The notes beneath the pieces were generated by a model. It was given only the letters and a program-made list of their open reading frames with translations. It was not told the DNA's origin and ran no database searches. A stretch of DNA of 64,000 nucleotides from Methanospirillum lacunae. GTDB lineage: Archaea > Halobacteriota > Methanomicrobia > Methanomicrobiales > Methanospirillaceae. Numbering within the stretch: the stretch's first letter is position 1; each line of letters opens with the position of its first letter. The stretch is taken from NCBI RefSeq assembly GCF_046195335.1, contig NZ_CP176093.1; one strand, 5' to 3'. Below are positions 26,703-35,207 of the stretch, piece by piece. Position numbers and translations under genes: made by a program.

Positions 26703-26860
26703 AATTTGATCAGGTTAGCAGCGAAGATGATAACTGCAACACCAACTGCAACACCAAGCACTACATAGGGGCTGATATGGACTGCCCGCCGGTCTTCACT
26801 GTCATAATAATTGACGAGACCGGCAGAAGATATAAGTCTTCCACCCGCTTTCTTTGCCAT
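26699..26860 (-). CDS. secG: Preprotein translocase subunit Sec61-beta
   Basis: A 53-codon gene short enough to be missed by length filters. On the minus strand it encodes MAKKAGGRLISSAGLVNYYD, then SEDRRAVHISPYVVLG, then a single membrane helix (VAVGVAVIIFAANLI) ending in KF. This is the archaeal Sec61-beta pattern: a short cytosolic N-terminus followed by a tail anchor, in the SecYE-beta protein channel. Its stop overlaps the cofE stop tail-to-tail by 4 bases. The start is 52 bases from the divergent amidohydrolase start. Confidence 0.93.
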   Translation of the reverse strand: MAKKAGGRLISSAGLVNYYDSEDRRAVHISPYVVLGVAVGVAVIIFAANLIKF

Positions 26861-26912
26861 ACGTATAATTCGACGACTGATTATTTAAAAGGAGGTTCAG
26901 AGGTCTTCATTG

Positions 26913-27992
26913 ATGGATGAGAAGTTCTATAGTGGAATGGCAATCCTTGGTGAGCCACTTGCTCCACGTCCTGTTACCATTGTTGTCAGGAACGGTATAA
27001 TCGATAAGATAGAGGATGAGAAGCATGTCCCAAACCGATGGATCTGTCCGGCATTCTTTAACGCACATACTCATCTTGGTGACACAGTTGCAATGGATCT
27101 TCCCTGTTCAGGTGATCTTGAGTCTCTTGTTACCCCTCCGAGTGGTCTTAAACACAGGATTCTGGTAGAAACTCCTCCGGATCTTCTAACTAATGGAATG
27201 AAAAGTTCTGTCAGATCCATGGTTCGATGTGGTACTGCAGGATTTGTTGATTTCAGGGAAGGAGGTGTGGCAGGAGTGTCATTCCTCCGGGAGGCATGCA
27301 AAGATCTCCCATGCCGGCCGGTTATCCTTGGTCGGGAAGGTGGCGAAAGAATCAGCGATGGTGCAGGTATCAGTAGTGCCCGGGATATCAATTCGTATGC
27401 AGAAATAGTCACCCGGATGAGACGAGACGGAAAACTGGTAGCCTTTCATGCCGGTGAAAAAGATGGTAGTGATATCGATGCTGCCCTTGCATGTGAACCT
27501 GACCTTCTGGTACATTGTACCCATGCGGCACCCTCTCAGATAAGAGCAATTGCTGATGCCGGAATACCTATAGTTATCTGCCCGCGGTCTAACTTTCTCC
27601 TCAAAGTAACCGGTTCAGCAGATCACCCTCCGGTACGTGAGATGATTAAGCAGGGTGTTCGCATCCTTATCGGCACGGATAATGCCATGTTTGTTCAACC
27701 AGACATTATGCATGAGATTTCATTTGCACATACGATCTATCAAATCCCCCCTGTAGACCTCCTTGATTCTGCCACAACTGGTTTTGATGCTGCGGGAATA
27801 AATCACTCAATTAAGGAAGGAAATCCAGTAAATTTCAATATTTTTGATATTTCAGATTCTAATTTGCAATTCTCCCACGATCCTGTTGCAAGCATTGTAA
27901 AACGGTCTCCTGCTGACCGAATCTGCGCAAGAGTTTTTTATATAGAATCGAAATTAATTGAACAGCCTTTAGGAGGGGGACCACATGTATAA
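26913..27992 (+). CDS. Amidohydrolase-family metal-dependent hydrolase
   Basis: TIM-barrel hydrolase of the amidohydrolase superfamily (cytosine deaminase/chlorohydrolase-like branch). The metal ligands are present: HxH in NAHTHLGD, His in AFHAGEKDG, His in LVHCTHAAPSQ and Asp in LIGTDNAMFVQPD. There is no signal peptide. The frame can open at a TTG at 26910; I use the ATG at 26913, preceded by GAGGT. The substrate cannot be told from sequence. Its end overlaps the universal stress protein gene by 8 bases, so the two are coupled. Confidence 0.88.
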   Translation: MDEKFYSGMAILGEPLAPRPVTIVVRNGIIDKIEDEKHVPNRWICPAFFNAHTHLGDTVAMDLPCSGDLESLVTPPSGLKHRILVETPPDLLTNGMKSSVRSMVRCGTAGFVDFREGGVAGVSFLREACKDLPCRPVILGREGGERISDGAGISSARDINSYAEIVTRMRRDGKLVAFHAGEKDGSDIDAALACEPDLLVHCTHAAPSQIRAIADAGIPIVICPRSNFLLKVTGSADHPPVREMIKQGVRILIGTDNAMFVQPDIMHEISFAHTIYQIPPVDLLDSATTGFDAAGINHSIKEGNPVNFNIFDISDSNLQFSHDPVASIVKRSPADRICARVFYIESKLIEQPLGGGPHV

Positions 27993-28413
27993 AACGATTC
28001 TTGTTGCGATTGACGGATCTGCAGTAAGTGAACAAGCGTTCGAAGCTGCCGTTGAGCAGGCTCGTGCCTGGAAAGCAAACCTGCATGCGGTCTACGTCGT
28101 CGAGACCGGCCTGTTTACCGATATCCCGGCAGACAGTAAACTCGAAGTGATGTACAGCCTGCTTGAGCAGGAGGGTTCCGGAGCCCTGGACCGGGTTAAA
28201 GAGATTGCGAAGAAGAAGAATATTGATGTACAGACCCACTTTGAACAGGGCCATGCAGGAGATACGATTATTTCAACAGGTCAGAAGCTGAATGCAGATC
28301 TGATTGTAATGGGGTCACACGGAAAGAGTAACGTGGATCGTCTCCTTCTTGGAAGTGTTAGTTCATTTGTGGTAGAACACAGTTCTGTCTCAGTTCTGGT
28401 GGTGAGATCATAA
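27985..28413 (+). CDS. Universal stress protein, UspA family
   Basis: Cytosolic nucleotide-binding protein, 142 aa. It starts MYKTILVAIDGSAVSEQAF and has the ATP-binding motif DLIVMGSHGKSNVDRLLLGSVSSFVVEHS (Gly-x2-Gly-x9-Gly-Ser), placing it in the ATP-binding subclass. AGGAGG lies just before the ATG inside the end of the amidohydrolase gene. A CBS-domain gene follows 26 bases later. Confidence 0.95.
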   Translation: MYKTILVAIDGSAVSEQAFEAAVEQARAWKANLHAVYVVETGLFTDIPADSKLEVMYSLLEQEGSGALDRVKEIAKKKNIDVQTHFEQGHAGDTIISTGQKLNADLIVMGSHGKSNVDRLLLGSVSSFVVEHSSVSVLVVRS

Positions 28414-28439
28414 CAACGGCTCATCTGGTATCTGACTAC

Positions 28440-29276
28440 ATGACGACTGATGTCGTCACTGTGGAAATTCCAGGAAACCGTGATGATGTTCTTAAAATTT
28501 TGAAACGAACCGGAATCAGTGGTGTGCCTGTTCTCAAAGAAGGGAGATTGGTTGGGATCATTACAAGAAAGGATCTTCTCCACAAGCCTGAAGAGAACCA
28601 GCTTGCCCTGTTGATGACTCCAAGTCCACTCACAATCCTGGCAGATGCAACAATCTTTGAGGCTGCAAAGATGATGTCAGACAACAACGTCCGCCGTCTA
28701 CCTGTTGTAGATTCCGCGGGTGAATTGATTGGTTTGATTAGTGTTGCAGATCTGGTGCTGGCCATTGCCAGGATGAAGATTGAAGAAGAGATAAAAGATC
28801 GTCTGACAAGCCATACCTTTGCCCTCTGGGAAGAGACTCCTTTACCATTAGTTGGCAGGATCATGGAAATATCAGGCTTTGAAGCGATTCCAATATTAAA
28901 TAAGGAGAGCAAACTGCAGGGAATCATATCAGAGCGTGACCTGATTCGGTGTGCTATGATAGAGGACTCTGTCGAGACTTCAGATCTCTCTACAACCGGG
29001 ACCGATGATGATGAATGGACCTGGGAGAGTATCAGGGATGTCCATCATATCAGTTATGGTATTTCACGGGTACAGCTCCCGAACCGGCCAGTCAAGCTCG
29101 CAATGGTAACAAGTGTTGTCATGGTTCCCCCAAATGCAGAAGTTAGTGAATGTGCCCTAAAGATGAAACGGGCCCGTGTTGACCAGCTTCCTGTGGTGAA
29201 TGGGGATAACCGGCTTAAGAGTGTTCTCTTTGATCGGGATCTCATCAAAGTTCTTCTTGATGAGAAATACCAATAA
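28440..29276 (+). CDS. Four-CBS-domain protein
   Basis: 278 aa made of four CBS modules at about 1-55, 58-112, 122-182 and 218-276 (TGISGVPVLKEGRLVGIITRKDLL; NNVRRLPVVDSAGELIGLISVADLV; FEAIPILNKESKLQGIISERDLI; ARVDQLPVVNGDNRLKSVLFDRDLI). CBS pairs bind adenosyl nucleotides and report energy or methyl status. There is no fused catalytic domain. An acidic linker lies between modules 3 and 4 (TGTDDDEWTWE). Probably cotranscribed with the universal stress protein gene. The partner is unknown. Confidence 0.92.
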   Translation: MTTDVVTVEIPGNRDDVLKILKRTGISGVPVLKEGRLVGIITRKDLLHKPEENQLALLMTPSPLTILADATIFEAAKMMSDNNVRRLPVVDSAGELIGLISVADLVLAIARMKIEEEIKDRLTSHTFALWEETPLPLVGRIMEISGFEAIPILNKESKLQGIISERDLIRCAMIEDSVETSDLSTTGTDDDEWTWESIRDVHHISYGISRVQLPNRPVKLAMVTSVVMVPPNAEVSECALKMKRARVDQLPVVNGDNRLKSVLFDRDLIKVLLDEKYQ

Positions 29277-29289
29277 CAATCTTTAAATT

Positions 29290-29332
29290 ATTGCAGGATG
29301 CTCTTAGCATAGGCATTTTTGCACCCTGCAAT
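29290..29332 (+). ncRNA. Candidate structured element between the CBS gene and psmB
   Basis: ATTGCAGG and CCTGCAAT form a perfect 8-base stem enclosing 27 bases that contain a second small hairpin, ATGC-TCTTA-GCAT. It could be a terminator-like fold for the upstream operon, part of a leader, or a small RNA. No poly-U tract follows immediately. Confidence 0.3.
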
Positions 29333-29370
29333 CCTTCTGCACTGCATTTATATTATTCCTGGTGTTTGCT

Positions 29371-30000
29371 ATGGCAGAACAGAATGAAACAATGAAAGGA
29401 ACAACTACCGTCGGCATTGTATTTGAAGACGGAGTTGTGCTCGCCAGCGAAAGGCGGGCAACGATGGGCTTTTTGATCTCCAATAAGACTGCAAAGAAGA
29501 TCTACCAGATTGGGTCCAGAATTGGTCTCACTACTGCTGGTGGTGTTGGTGATGCTCAGCAACTGGCAAGACTCATGACTGTCGAGGCAAATCTCTATGA
29601 GATTCGCCGTGGCAAAAATTTGTCTGTCAGTGCTGCATCAACACTTCTTTCTAACATTCTGCACGGAAACCGGTATTACCCGTATTATGTGCAGCTTCTT
29701 ATCGGTGGTGTTGATGAATCCGGCCCGGTGCTCTTCTCTGTGGATGCTGTTGGTGGTTCTTCTCGTGAAGATAAGATCGTCGCCACCGGTTCAGGATCTC
29801 CAATGGCATACGGTGTCCTTGAAGACCGGTTCAAACCTGCCATGAGTGAGAAGGAAGCATCTGAGCTTGCTATACGTGCATTACGGTCTGCAATCAAGCG
29901 TGATGCAGGTTCAGGAGAGAGTATGGCAGTTGTAGTTATCACGAAAGAAGCTTATCGTGAGTTATCTGAAACTGAAGTCAGCCAGTTAATACCAAATTAA
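29371..30000 (+). CDS. psmB: Proteasome beta subunit
   Basis: Catalytic subunit of the archaeal 20S proteasome. A GTG opens the frame at 29362, but GGTG there is better read as the ribosome binding site for ATG 29371 (MAEQNETMKG). A ten-residue propeptide precedes the autocleavage site KG/TTTVGI; the mature N-terminal Thr is the nucleophile, with Glu17 and Lys33 (mature numbering) as in other archaeal beta subunits. Later motifs GLTTAGGVGDAQQLARLM, GSGSPMAYGVLE and DAGSGESMAVVVI are conserved. Length is normal. Confidence 0.96.
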   Translation: MAEQNETMKGTTTVGIVFEDGVVLASERRATMGFLISNKTAKKIYQIGSRIGLTTAGGVGDAQQLARLMTVEANLYEIRRGKNLSVSAASTLLSNILHGNRYYPYYVQLLIGGVDESGPVLFSVDAVGGSSREDKIVATGSGSPMAYGVLEDRFKPAMSEKEASELAIRALRSAIKRDAGSGESMAVVVITKEAYRELSETEVSQLIPN

Positions 30001-30046
30001 ATATCCATTTTCAAGTTTTTTTACTGCTTTTTTTAGGACGGTTGTA

Positions 30047-31936
30047 ATGTTAATCGAGGAACGACTCAAAGAACTGCACGAGAAGATCAAACGTAAGGTA
30101 CCAAAAGGTATCACTGTTGCATCGGTAGAGTTTGAAGGACCTGAACTGGTCATCTACACAGATGATCCGAAAAGTTTCGCTGACCAGGACGATCTAATAA
30201 AAATCCTTGCCCGGGAACTTCGCAAGCGAATCGTGGTACGGCCAACGATTCTGGAAGATCCGGAACGGGCTGTTACTGCTATCAAAGAAGTTGTTGGAGA
30301 TAACGCAGGTATCACAGACATATTTTTTGAACAGGATACCGGCGAAGTGCTCATCGAGGCTGAAAAGCCTGGTGTGGTCATTGGAAAGAATGGTGCTACA
30401 CTCCGCGATATTACCAAGGAGATTGGATGGACTCCCAAGGTCGTACGGACACCTCCTATTGAGTCCTCAACTGTTAAGCAGGTCCGGCAGTATCTCCGTG
30501 CAGCCCATCAGGAGCGTAAAGAACTGCTCCGACGGATAGGGAGACGGATCCACCGTGATGTCATTGCCAAAGACCAGTGGATCAGAGTCACTACCCTTGG
30601 CTGTTGTCGTGAGGTCGGTCGTGCAGCCTTTCTTCTCTCAACTCCTGAGAGTCGTATCCTCATTGATTGCGGTGAAAATCCAGGGAATTCAACATCAACA
30701 CCATATCTCTATGTTCCTGAGATTCACCCACTCACACAGCTTGATGCAGTGGTTCTCACCCATGCTCACCTTGATCATTGCGCTTATATCCCGCTTCTTT
30801 ACAAGTACGGATACACTGGCCCGGTCTATTCTACTCCACCAACCCGTGATCTTGCAGCAATGCTCCAACTTGATTACCTTGATGTGATGAACAAGGAAGG
30901 GAACACCATTCCCTATTCATCGAACGAGGTTAAGGAGTACATCAAGCACTCGATTGTCATCAATTATGGCTGTGTTACTGATATCGCTCCTGACATTAAA
31001 CTGACCTTCCATAATGCAGGACACATCCTGGGATCTGCAATAGCCCATTTCCACATCGGTGACGGACTCTACAATGTTGCATTTACCGGAGATATCCATT
31101 ATGGCAAGAGCAGACTCTTCAATGCTGCAACAAACCATTTCCCACGACTCGAAGCTCTGCTTATGGAGTCTACATACGGTGGTGCAGGCGACATGCAACC
31201 ACCGCGTGCAGAGGCTGAAGAGAAACTCTATAGTATTATCAGCGATGTGATCGGCCGTGGTGGCAAGGTTATTATCCCTGCATTCTCAGTCGGTCGTTCA
31301 CAGGAGGTCATGCTTGCTATTGAAGAGGGTATCAGACTTGAAAAACTTCCAAAGATGAAAGTATACCTGGACGGGATGATCAAGGAAGCAACCGCAATTC
31401 ATACAACCTATCCGGAGTATCTAAACTCTGATCTCAGAAACCTCATCTTCAAAGAGGGTCTCAATCCATTCCTTTCTGACTGCTTTGAACAGGTTGACTC
31501 ACCTGATAAGAGGGAGAAAGTCATAACCGGGGATCCCTGTGTGGTTATTACAACCAGTGGTATGCTAAATGGCGGTCCGGTTATGGAGTACTTGCGTAGT
31601 CTTGGTTCAGATGAACGATGTGCCCTTGTCTTTGTAGGCTACCAGGCAGATGGGACACTCGGTCGTCGTATCCAGAAAGGATGGCGTGAGATACCGATTG
31701 GCAACAGAGAGACACTCGTTATCAACCTCGAATGTTTCACGGTTGATGGGTTCTCAGGTCACTCTGACCGGAGGCAACTTATGAACTTCGTCTCCCATAT
31801 GCAGCCTAAACCTGAAAAAATTTTCACTATTCATGGAGAGGAGAGTAAGACTCTGGACCTTGCAAGTTCCATTTACAAAAAATACCATATCCAGACCATG
31901 GCTCCGATGAACCTGGAAACCTATCGCCTTGTCTAA
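30047..31936 (+). CDS. Beta-CASP ribonuclease aCPSF1
   Basis: Archaeal cleavage and polyadenylation specificity factor homologue, the transcription-terminating ribonuclease FttA. Residues 1-145 hold two KH-like RNA-binding domains (VVIGKNGATLRDITKEIGW). The metallo-beta-lactamase core starts near 180 with VTTLGCCREVGRAAFLL; the zinc motif is LTHAHLDHCAYIP, then NAGHILGSA and FTGDIHYG. The beta-CASP domain has PAFSVGRSQEVML and TTSGMLNGGPV; the C-terminus VDGFSGHSDRRQLM is typical. 629 aa is full length. It follows psmB by 46 bases. Confidence 0.96.
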   Translation: MLIEERLKELHEKIKRKVPKGITVASVEFEGPELVIYTDDPKSFADQDDLIKILARELRKRIVVRPTILEDPERAVTAIKEVVGDNAGITDIFFEQDTGEVLIEAEKPGVVIGKNGATLRDITKEIGWTPKVVRTPPIESSTVKQVRQYLRAAHQERKELLRRIGRRIHRDVIAKDQWIRVTTLGCCREVGRAAFLLSTPESRILIDCGENPGNSTSTPYLYVPEIHPLTQLDAVVLTHAHLDHCAYIPLLYKYGYTGPVYSTPPTRDLAAMLQLDYLDVMNKEGNTIPYSSNEVKEYIKHSIVINYGCVTDIAPDIKLTFHNAGHILGSAIAHFHIGDGLYNVAFTGDIHYGKSRLFNAATNHFPRLEALLMESTYGGAGDMQPPRAEAEEKLYSIISDVIGRGGKVIIPAFSVGRSQEVMLAIEEGIRLEKLPKMKVYLDGMIKEATAIHTTYPEYLNSDLRNLIFKEGLNPFLSDCFEQVDSPDKREKVITGDPCVVITTSGMLNGGPVMEYLRSLGSDERCALVFVGYQADGTLGRRIQKGWREIPIGNRETLVINLECFTVDGFSGHSDRRQLMNFVSHMQPKPEKIFTIHGEESKTLDLASSIYKKYHIQTMAPMNLETYRLV

Positions 31937-31952
31937 TAAGATCGGTGATGAG

Positions 31953-33098
31953 ATGACCCGATCAAATCTCTTTCTTTTCAGTCTTTTTTTTGGTGTTGCC
32001 TCCCTGATGGCTCTTTCAAATGCGATAATTCCAATTTTGCCAAGTCTTAATGGTGCATTACAGATTCAGGCATTTATCTACTCTGCATATTTCTTTGGAG
32101 CCATGATAACCACTCTTCCGGGTGGTATCATCAGTGATCGTATCGGTCAGTTTCGGGTCGTCACTGCCGGTATGATACTAACTGTACTATCTGGTGTATT
32201 TTTGGCAATGGTTAGCGATCCGGTGTTGATCCTGCTCATCAGGTTGGCTGAAGGAGTCGGCGCAGGTTTGTTTGTTTCCGCATCACTCTCCTGGATAAAT
32301 TATCAGAAAGAGCATGCAAGATTCTCCGGCATTTTCATGGCGTTGCTTAACCTGGGGCTCCTGCTTGGACTTGTGGGAGGAGGCTGGATCACAAGTATCT
32401 TTGGTGATCTCACTGCCGGAATAATTTTTTTCACAATAATCTCTGTGGTACCGGTTATCTCCCTGCTCTTCTGTTTCGGAATAAGAAACCCAGATTTTAC
32501 AGACACATCAGCCTTGGCACGTGAGGATTCACAGCAGGGATGGCATCCCCTCTTCTCTGATGTCTCCAACATGATCCGAAGACAGGCACCACTCTGGTTC
32601 TCGGTCATTGTGCTCCTTGGAATTACTGGTTTTGTCCAGGCACTTTACCCGGATCTGTCAGGACTTCCGGCAGCAGAGGTTGGAACCGCTCTTGCGGTTA
32701 TGAACCTTGCAACAATCATCTCATCAATAGCTGCTCCCTGGTTCAGAATTGAACCTGTGCTCTTGATCAGGATTTCTGCAGTTCTTATGGCAATTCTGGT
32801 ACTGGTTTTTGTCCAGTATCCCTCATCAATTTTTATCATGGGTTTTGTTGCAGGCCTTGTCATGATATCACAGATAAGGTACCTTGCGATGGCAGAAAGG
32901 AAACAAGGGGTCGCGATGGGTCTTTATACCACAGCAAGTTATGCCGGTATGACTTTTCTTCCTTCAATTGGAGGGTATATTGCAGGTTTCTTCTCAGTAT
33001 CAGTTGCAGCCAGTCTGATTGCCCTGCTTGCTGGCATTTGTGTCATAACAATCGGATCCTGCAAGTGCAGAGGATTTGACGGATCAAACGAGGCGTAA
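31953..33098 (+). CDS. Major facilitator superfamily transporter
   Basis: Twelve-helix secondary transporter. The loop 2-3 signature appears as GGIISDRIGQFRVV and the helix 5 region as GLLLGLVGGGWI. The frame opens at a TTG at 31929, but the ATG at 31953 is preceded by GGTGATG, so I start there (381 aa), placing the first helix at the N-terminus. The substrate is unknown; the fold resembles drug or sugar efflux carriers. A methyltransferase gene starts 1 base after its stop. Confidence 0.88.
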   Translation: MTRSNLFLFSLFFGVASLMALSNAIIPILPSLNGALQIQAFIYSAYFFGAMITTLPGGIISDRIGQFRVVTAGMILTVLSGVFLAMVSDPVLILLIRLAEGVGAGLFVSASLSWINYQKEHARFSGIFMALLNLGLLLGLVGGGWITSIFGDLTAGIIFFTIISVVPVISLLFCFGIRNPDFTDTSALAREDSQQGWHPLFSDVSNMIRRQAPLWFSVIVLLGITGFVQALYPDLSGLPAAEVGTALAVMNLATIISSIAAPWFRIEPVLLIRISAVLMAILVLVFVQYPSSIFIMGFVAGLVMISQIRYLAMAERKQGVAMGLYTTASYAGMTFLPSIGGYIAGFFSVSVAASLIALLAGICVITIGSCKCRGFDGSNEA

Positions 33099-33099
33099 T

Positions 33100-33768
33100 A
33101 TGCCCTTCCTCCCATCTCCTGTTCCTCTTGATTCAAAATCATCTCTTGACAAACAACAGAGAGCATGGGATAAGAGGTACTGTGAGAAAGGGAGACAATG
33201 GGGAAATGCTCCTGTAGAATTTATTCAACCCCGCCCTTGTGGAACTGTCCTTGAACTGGGAGTTGGCGACGGGAAGAACCTTCGTGTCAGAGATAGTAAC
33301 AATTGCTTCTGTATCGGGCTTGATTTTTCATCAGCAGCCCTACAGATCTGCAGAACTGATCCAGAACTTTCTGATGTTCATCTGCTACTTGGCGATGTAT
33401 GCAGGATTCCGGTAAAAAATGCCTTAGTGAATCTTGTGTATGCCCATCACATTCTTGGCCATCTTTCTTCACCTCTTCAACCTCTTTTGATGGATGAGAT
33501 CTTTCGTGTACTAAGGCCAGGAGGCACTCTTGCTCTGACAGTTTTTGCATCAGGTGATATGCGGGATGGCCAGGGTCTGGAAGTTGAGCATGCGATGTAT
33601 CTTCGTGGAGATGGGATTATCACTCGGTATTTTACTCCTGATGAGATCAAATGTCTTGGGAAGCAATTTATTATTCTGGCAGTAAACCGGGAAGAATGGT
33701 ATCTCTCAATCCGAGGCAAAAAGTTACTTCGAGCAGTACTGACTGCATTGCTTAAAAAGCCAGAATAG
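33100..33768 (+). CDS. Class I SAM-dependent methyltransferase
   Basis: Soluble methyltransferase of 222 aa from ATG 33100; a longer frame from a TTG at 33076 would overlap the MFS gene, and GAGGCG precedes the ATG. Motif I is VLELGVGDGKN, then CIGLDFSSAALQICR, motif II-like LLGDVCRIPVKNALVNLVYAHHILGHL and VLRPGGTLALTVF. The YLRGDGIITRYFTPDEI segment is typical of small-molecule or TehB/UbiE-like enzymes. Substrate unknown. Probably cotranscribed with the transporter. Confidence 0.88.
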   Translation: MPFLPSPVPLDSKSSLDKQQRAWDKRYCEKGRQWGNAPVEFIQPRPCGTVLELGVGDGKNLRVRDSNNCFCIGLDFSSAALQICRTDPELSDVHLLLGDVCRIPVKNALVNLVYAHHILGHLSSPLQPLLMDEIFRVLRPGGTLALTVFASGDMRDGQGLEVEHAMYLRGDGIITRYFTPDEIKCLGKQFIILAVNREEWYLSIRGKKLLRAVLTALLKKPE

Positions 33769-33920
33769 TACCTTACCGTAACACACGACAGTCTGCCCTG
33801 CATGTACCGGTAGCACCTCTAATACTCTAAAAACATGGCGTGTCGACACAGTCATAGCAGTATTGTTCTTGATCTATCTGTTTTCAACTAGATTTAATTC
33901 AGAAGAATCGTTGTTCACGT

Positions 33921-33945
33921 GTATGCCAGTTAGTCTGATGCATAC
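33921..33945. promoter_or_regulatory. Candidate NikR operator
   Basis: GTATGC-N13-GCATAC, a perfect inverted repeat 43 bases upstream of the nikR start. E. coli NikR recognises GTATGA-N16-TCATAC, so the half-site is nearly the same although the spacer is shorter. Autoregulation is the simplest reading. Confidence 0.5.
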
Positions 33946-33988
33946 TGAATAAGAAAAAATTATACGAAATGACACAAATAGTATCCTT

Positions 33989-34444
33989 ATGCCTGACTTA
34001 CTATCTGATCAAGAAGTTGAAGAACTTCAGGAACACGATCTTTCACGTATAGGTGTCTCTCTTCCTTCAAACCTTCTCAATAGCTTCGATCAGATCCTCA
34101 AGACCAGGGGTTATTCGTCTCGATCAGAAGGGATTCGAGACGCCATCAGATCATATATCCGTTATTATAAATGGATGGCTGATATAAACGGACCGCGTCA
34201 GGGTGTCATCACCATTGTATATGATCATCATCAACGGGGACTCATTGCCTCAATCACCGATATCCAACATGATTACATGGGATTAATTCAAGCGTCGCTG
34301 CATTCACATGTTTCACACAGCCGCTGTGTTGAGGTCCTACTTGTCAGGGGTGAGGCGAAAGAGGTCAAGGAAGTTGCAGAGCGTCTGATGGCTCAAAAAG
34401 GAGTCGAAACTGTCAAGCTCACAACAATTCCACTTGAGGGATAA
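33989..34444 (+). CDS. nikR: Nickel-responsive regulator NikR
   Basis: Ribbon-helix-helix repressor with an ACT-like nickel-sensing domain. Residues about 18-62 are the DNA-binding part (RIGVSLPSNLLNSFDQILKTRGYSSRSEGIRDAIRSYI). The C-terminal domain has YDHHQRGL and the nickel ligands H-x-H and Cys in HSHVSHSRCVEVLLVRG. 151 aa is normal. Nickel is central to methanogens (hydrogenases, F430, CODH). No nickel transporter is adjacent; an ECF transporter core of the cobalt/nickel type lies 6 kb away. Confidence 0.95.
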   Translation: MPDLLSDQEVEELQEHDLSRIGVSLPSNLLNSFDQILKTRGYSSRSEGIRDAIRSYIRYYKWMADINGPRQGVITIVYDHHQRGLIASITDIQHDYMGLIQASLHSHVSHSRCVEVLLVRGEAKEVKEVAERLMAQKGVETVKLTTIPLEG

Positions 34445-34531
34445 TCTTTCTTCTTTTCCGGATACTATATACCGGATTCGACTTTCCGTTTTGAGGATAT
34501 CTGGATATGAGATCCTGATCAACATAATTCT

Positions 34532-35176
34532 ATGATTCGATGCCCCACTCTGATCCTTATACTCCTGCTCCTGTGTATGGTCATGAGTATAGTCACACCT
34601 GCCTCTGCGGCAGGGATTCGTCACGATAATATCGGAGCTGTTCAGCTCTACAACCTGGCGGTGGATGAGGCAACTGCAGGCAACTTCACCCAGGCTGATA
34701 ATCTTACTGCACAGGCCCTCTCGATCCAACCGAATTTTACCCTGGCTCTTGTCACCCGTGCAAGTGTACTCATGAACCTTCGAAACATGACCGGTGCAAA
34801 AGAAGTTCTTGACAAGGCAATGGCATTTGATCCTGAAGATGCAAATGTACTGGCAACTATGGCTTCGTTTAAACAACAGAACGGAGCAGATCGTGAGGCT
34901 CTCACATATGCATCTAAAGCTCTTGAGGCAAATCCAAACCTTACCGAAGCATGGATCATTAAAGGCACCGCTCATGGCTCTCTTGGAGAGTACGAAGAGG
35001 AGTTGAAGGCATCAGAGCAGGCTCTTGCCATTTCTCCTGATAATAAACTGGCCCAGTCTAATAAAGCATATGCAACAGGGATGTTAAACAATTCAAAGAA
35101 ATCCCCTGTCAATCCTCTTATTCCTCTTGTTGCTCTTATATGTGGGGTTGTTCTGGCTATCGGGCGGCGCAGGTAA
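34532..35176 (+). CDS. Exported TPR-repeat protein with C-terminal anchor
   Basis: 214 aa. Residues 1-26 form a signal peptide (LILILLLLCMVMSIVTPASA). Residues about 36-165 contain three to four TPR helices pairs (YNLAVDEATAGNFTQADNLTAQALSIQP; AKEVLDKAMAFDPEDANVLATMAS; ALTYASKALEANPNLTEAWIIKGTAHGSLG). The C-terminus is a single helix plus RRR (IPLVALICGVVLAIGRRR), typical of archaeal surface proteins anchored or processed at the C-terminus. N-x-S/T sequons are present. It is a protein-interaction scaffold outside the membrane; partner unknown. Confidence 0.85.
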   Translation: MIRCPTLILILLLLCMVMSIVTPASAAGIRHDNIGAVQLYNLAVDEATAGNFTQADNLTAQALSIQPNFTLALVTRASVLMNLRNMTGAKEVLDKAMAFDPEDANVLATMASFKQQNGADREALTYASKALEANPNLTEAWIIKGTAHGSLGEYEEELKASEQALAISPDNKLAQSNKAYATGMLNNSKKSPVNPLIPLVALICGVVLAIGRRR

Positions 35177-35207
35177 CCAGGCAGGAATTTCTTTTATTTT
35201 TCATGAT

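Noticed and set aside
34337..34975. 212-codon minus-strand frame across nikR end and TPR gene
   Set aside because: Both plus-strand genes are strongly supported by family motifs; this frame has a random-looking Cys/Ser-rich composition.
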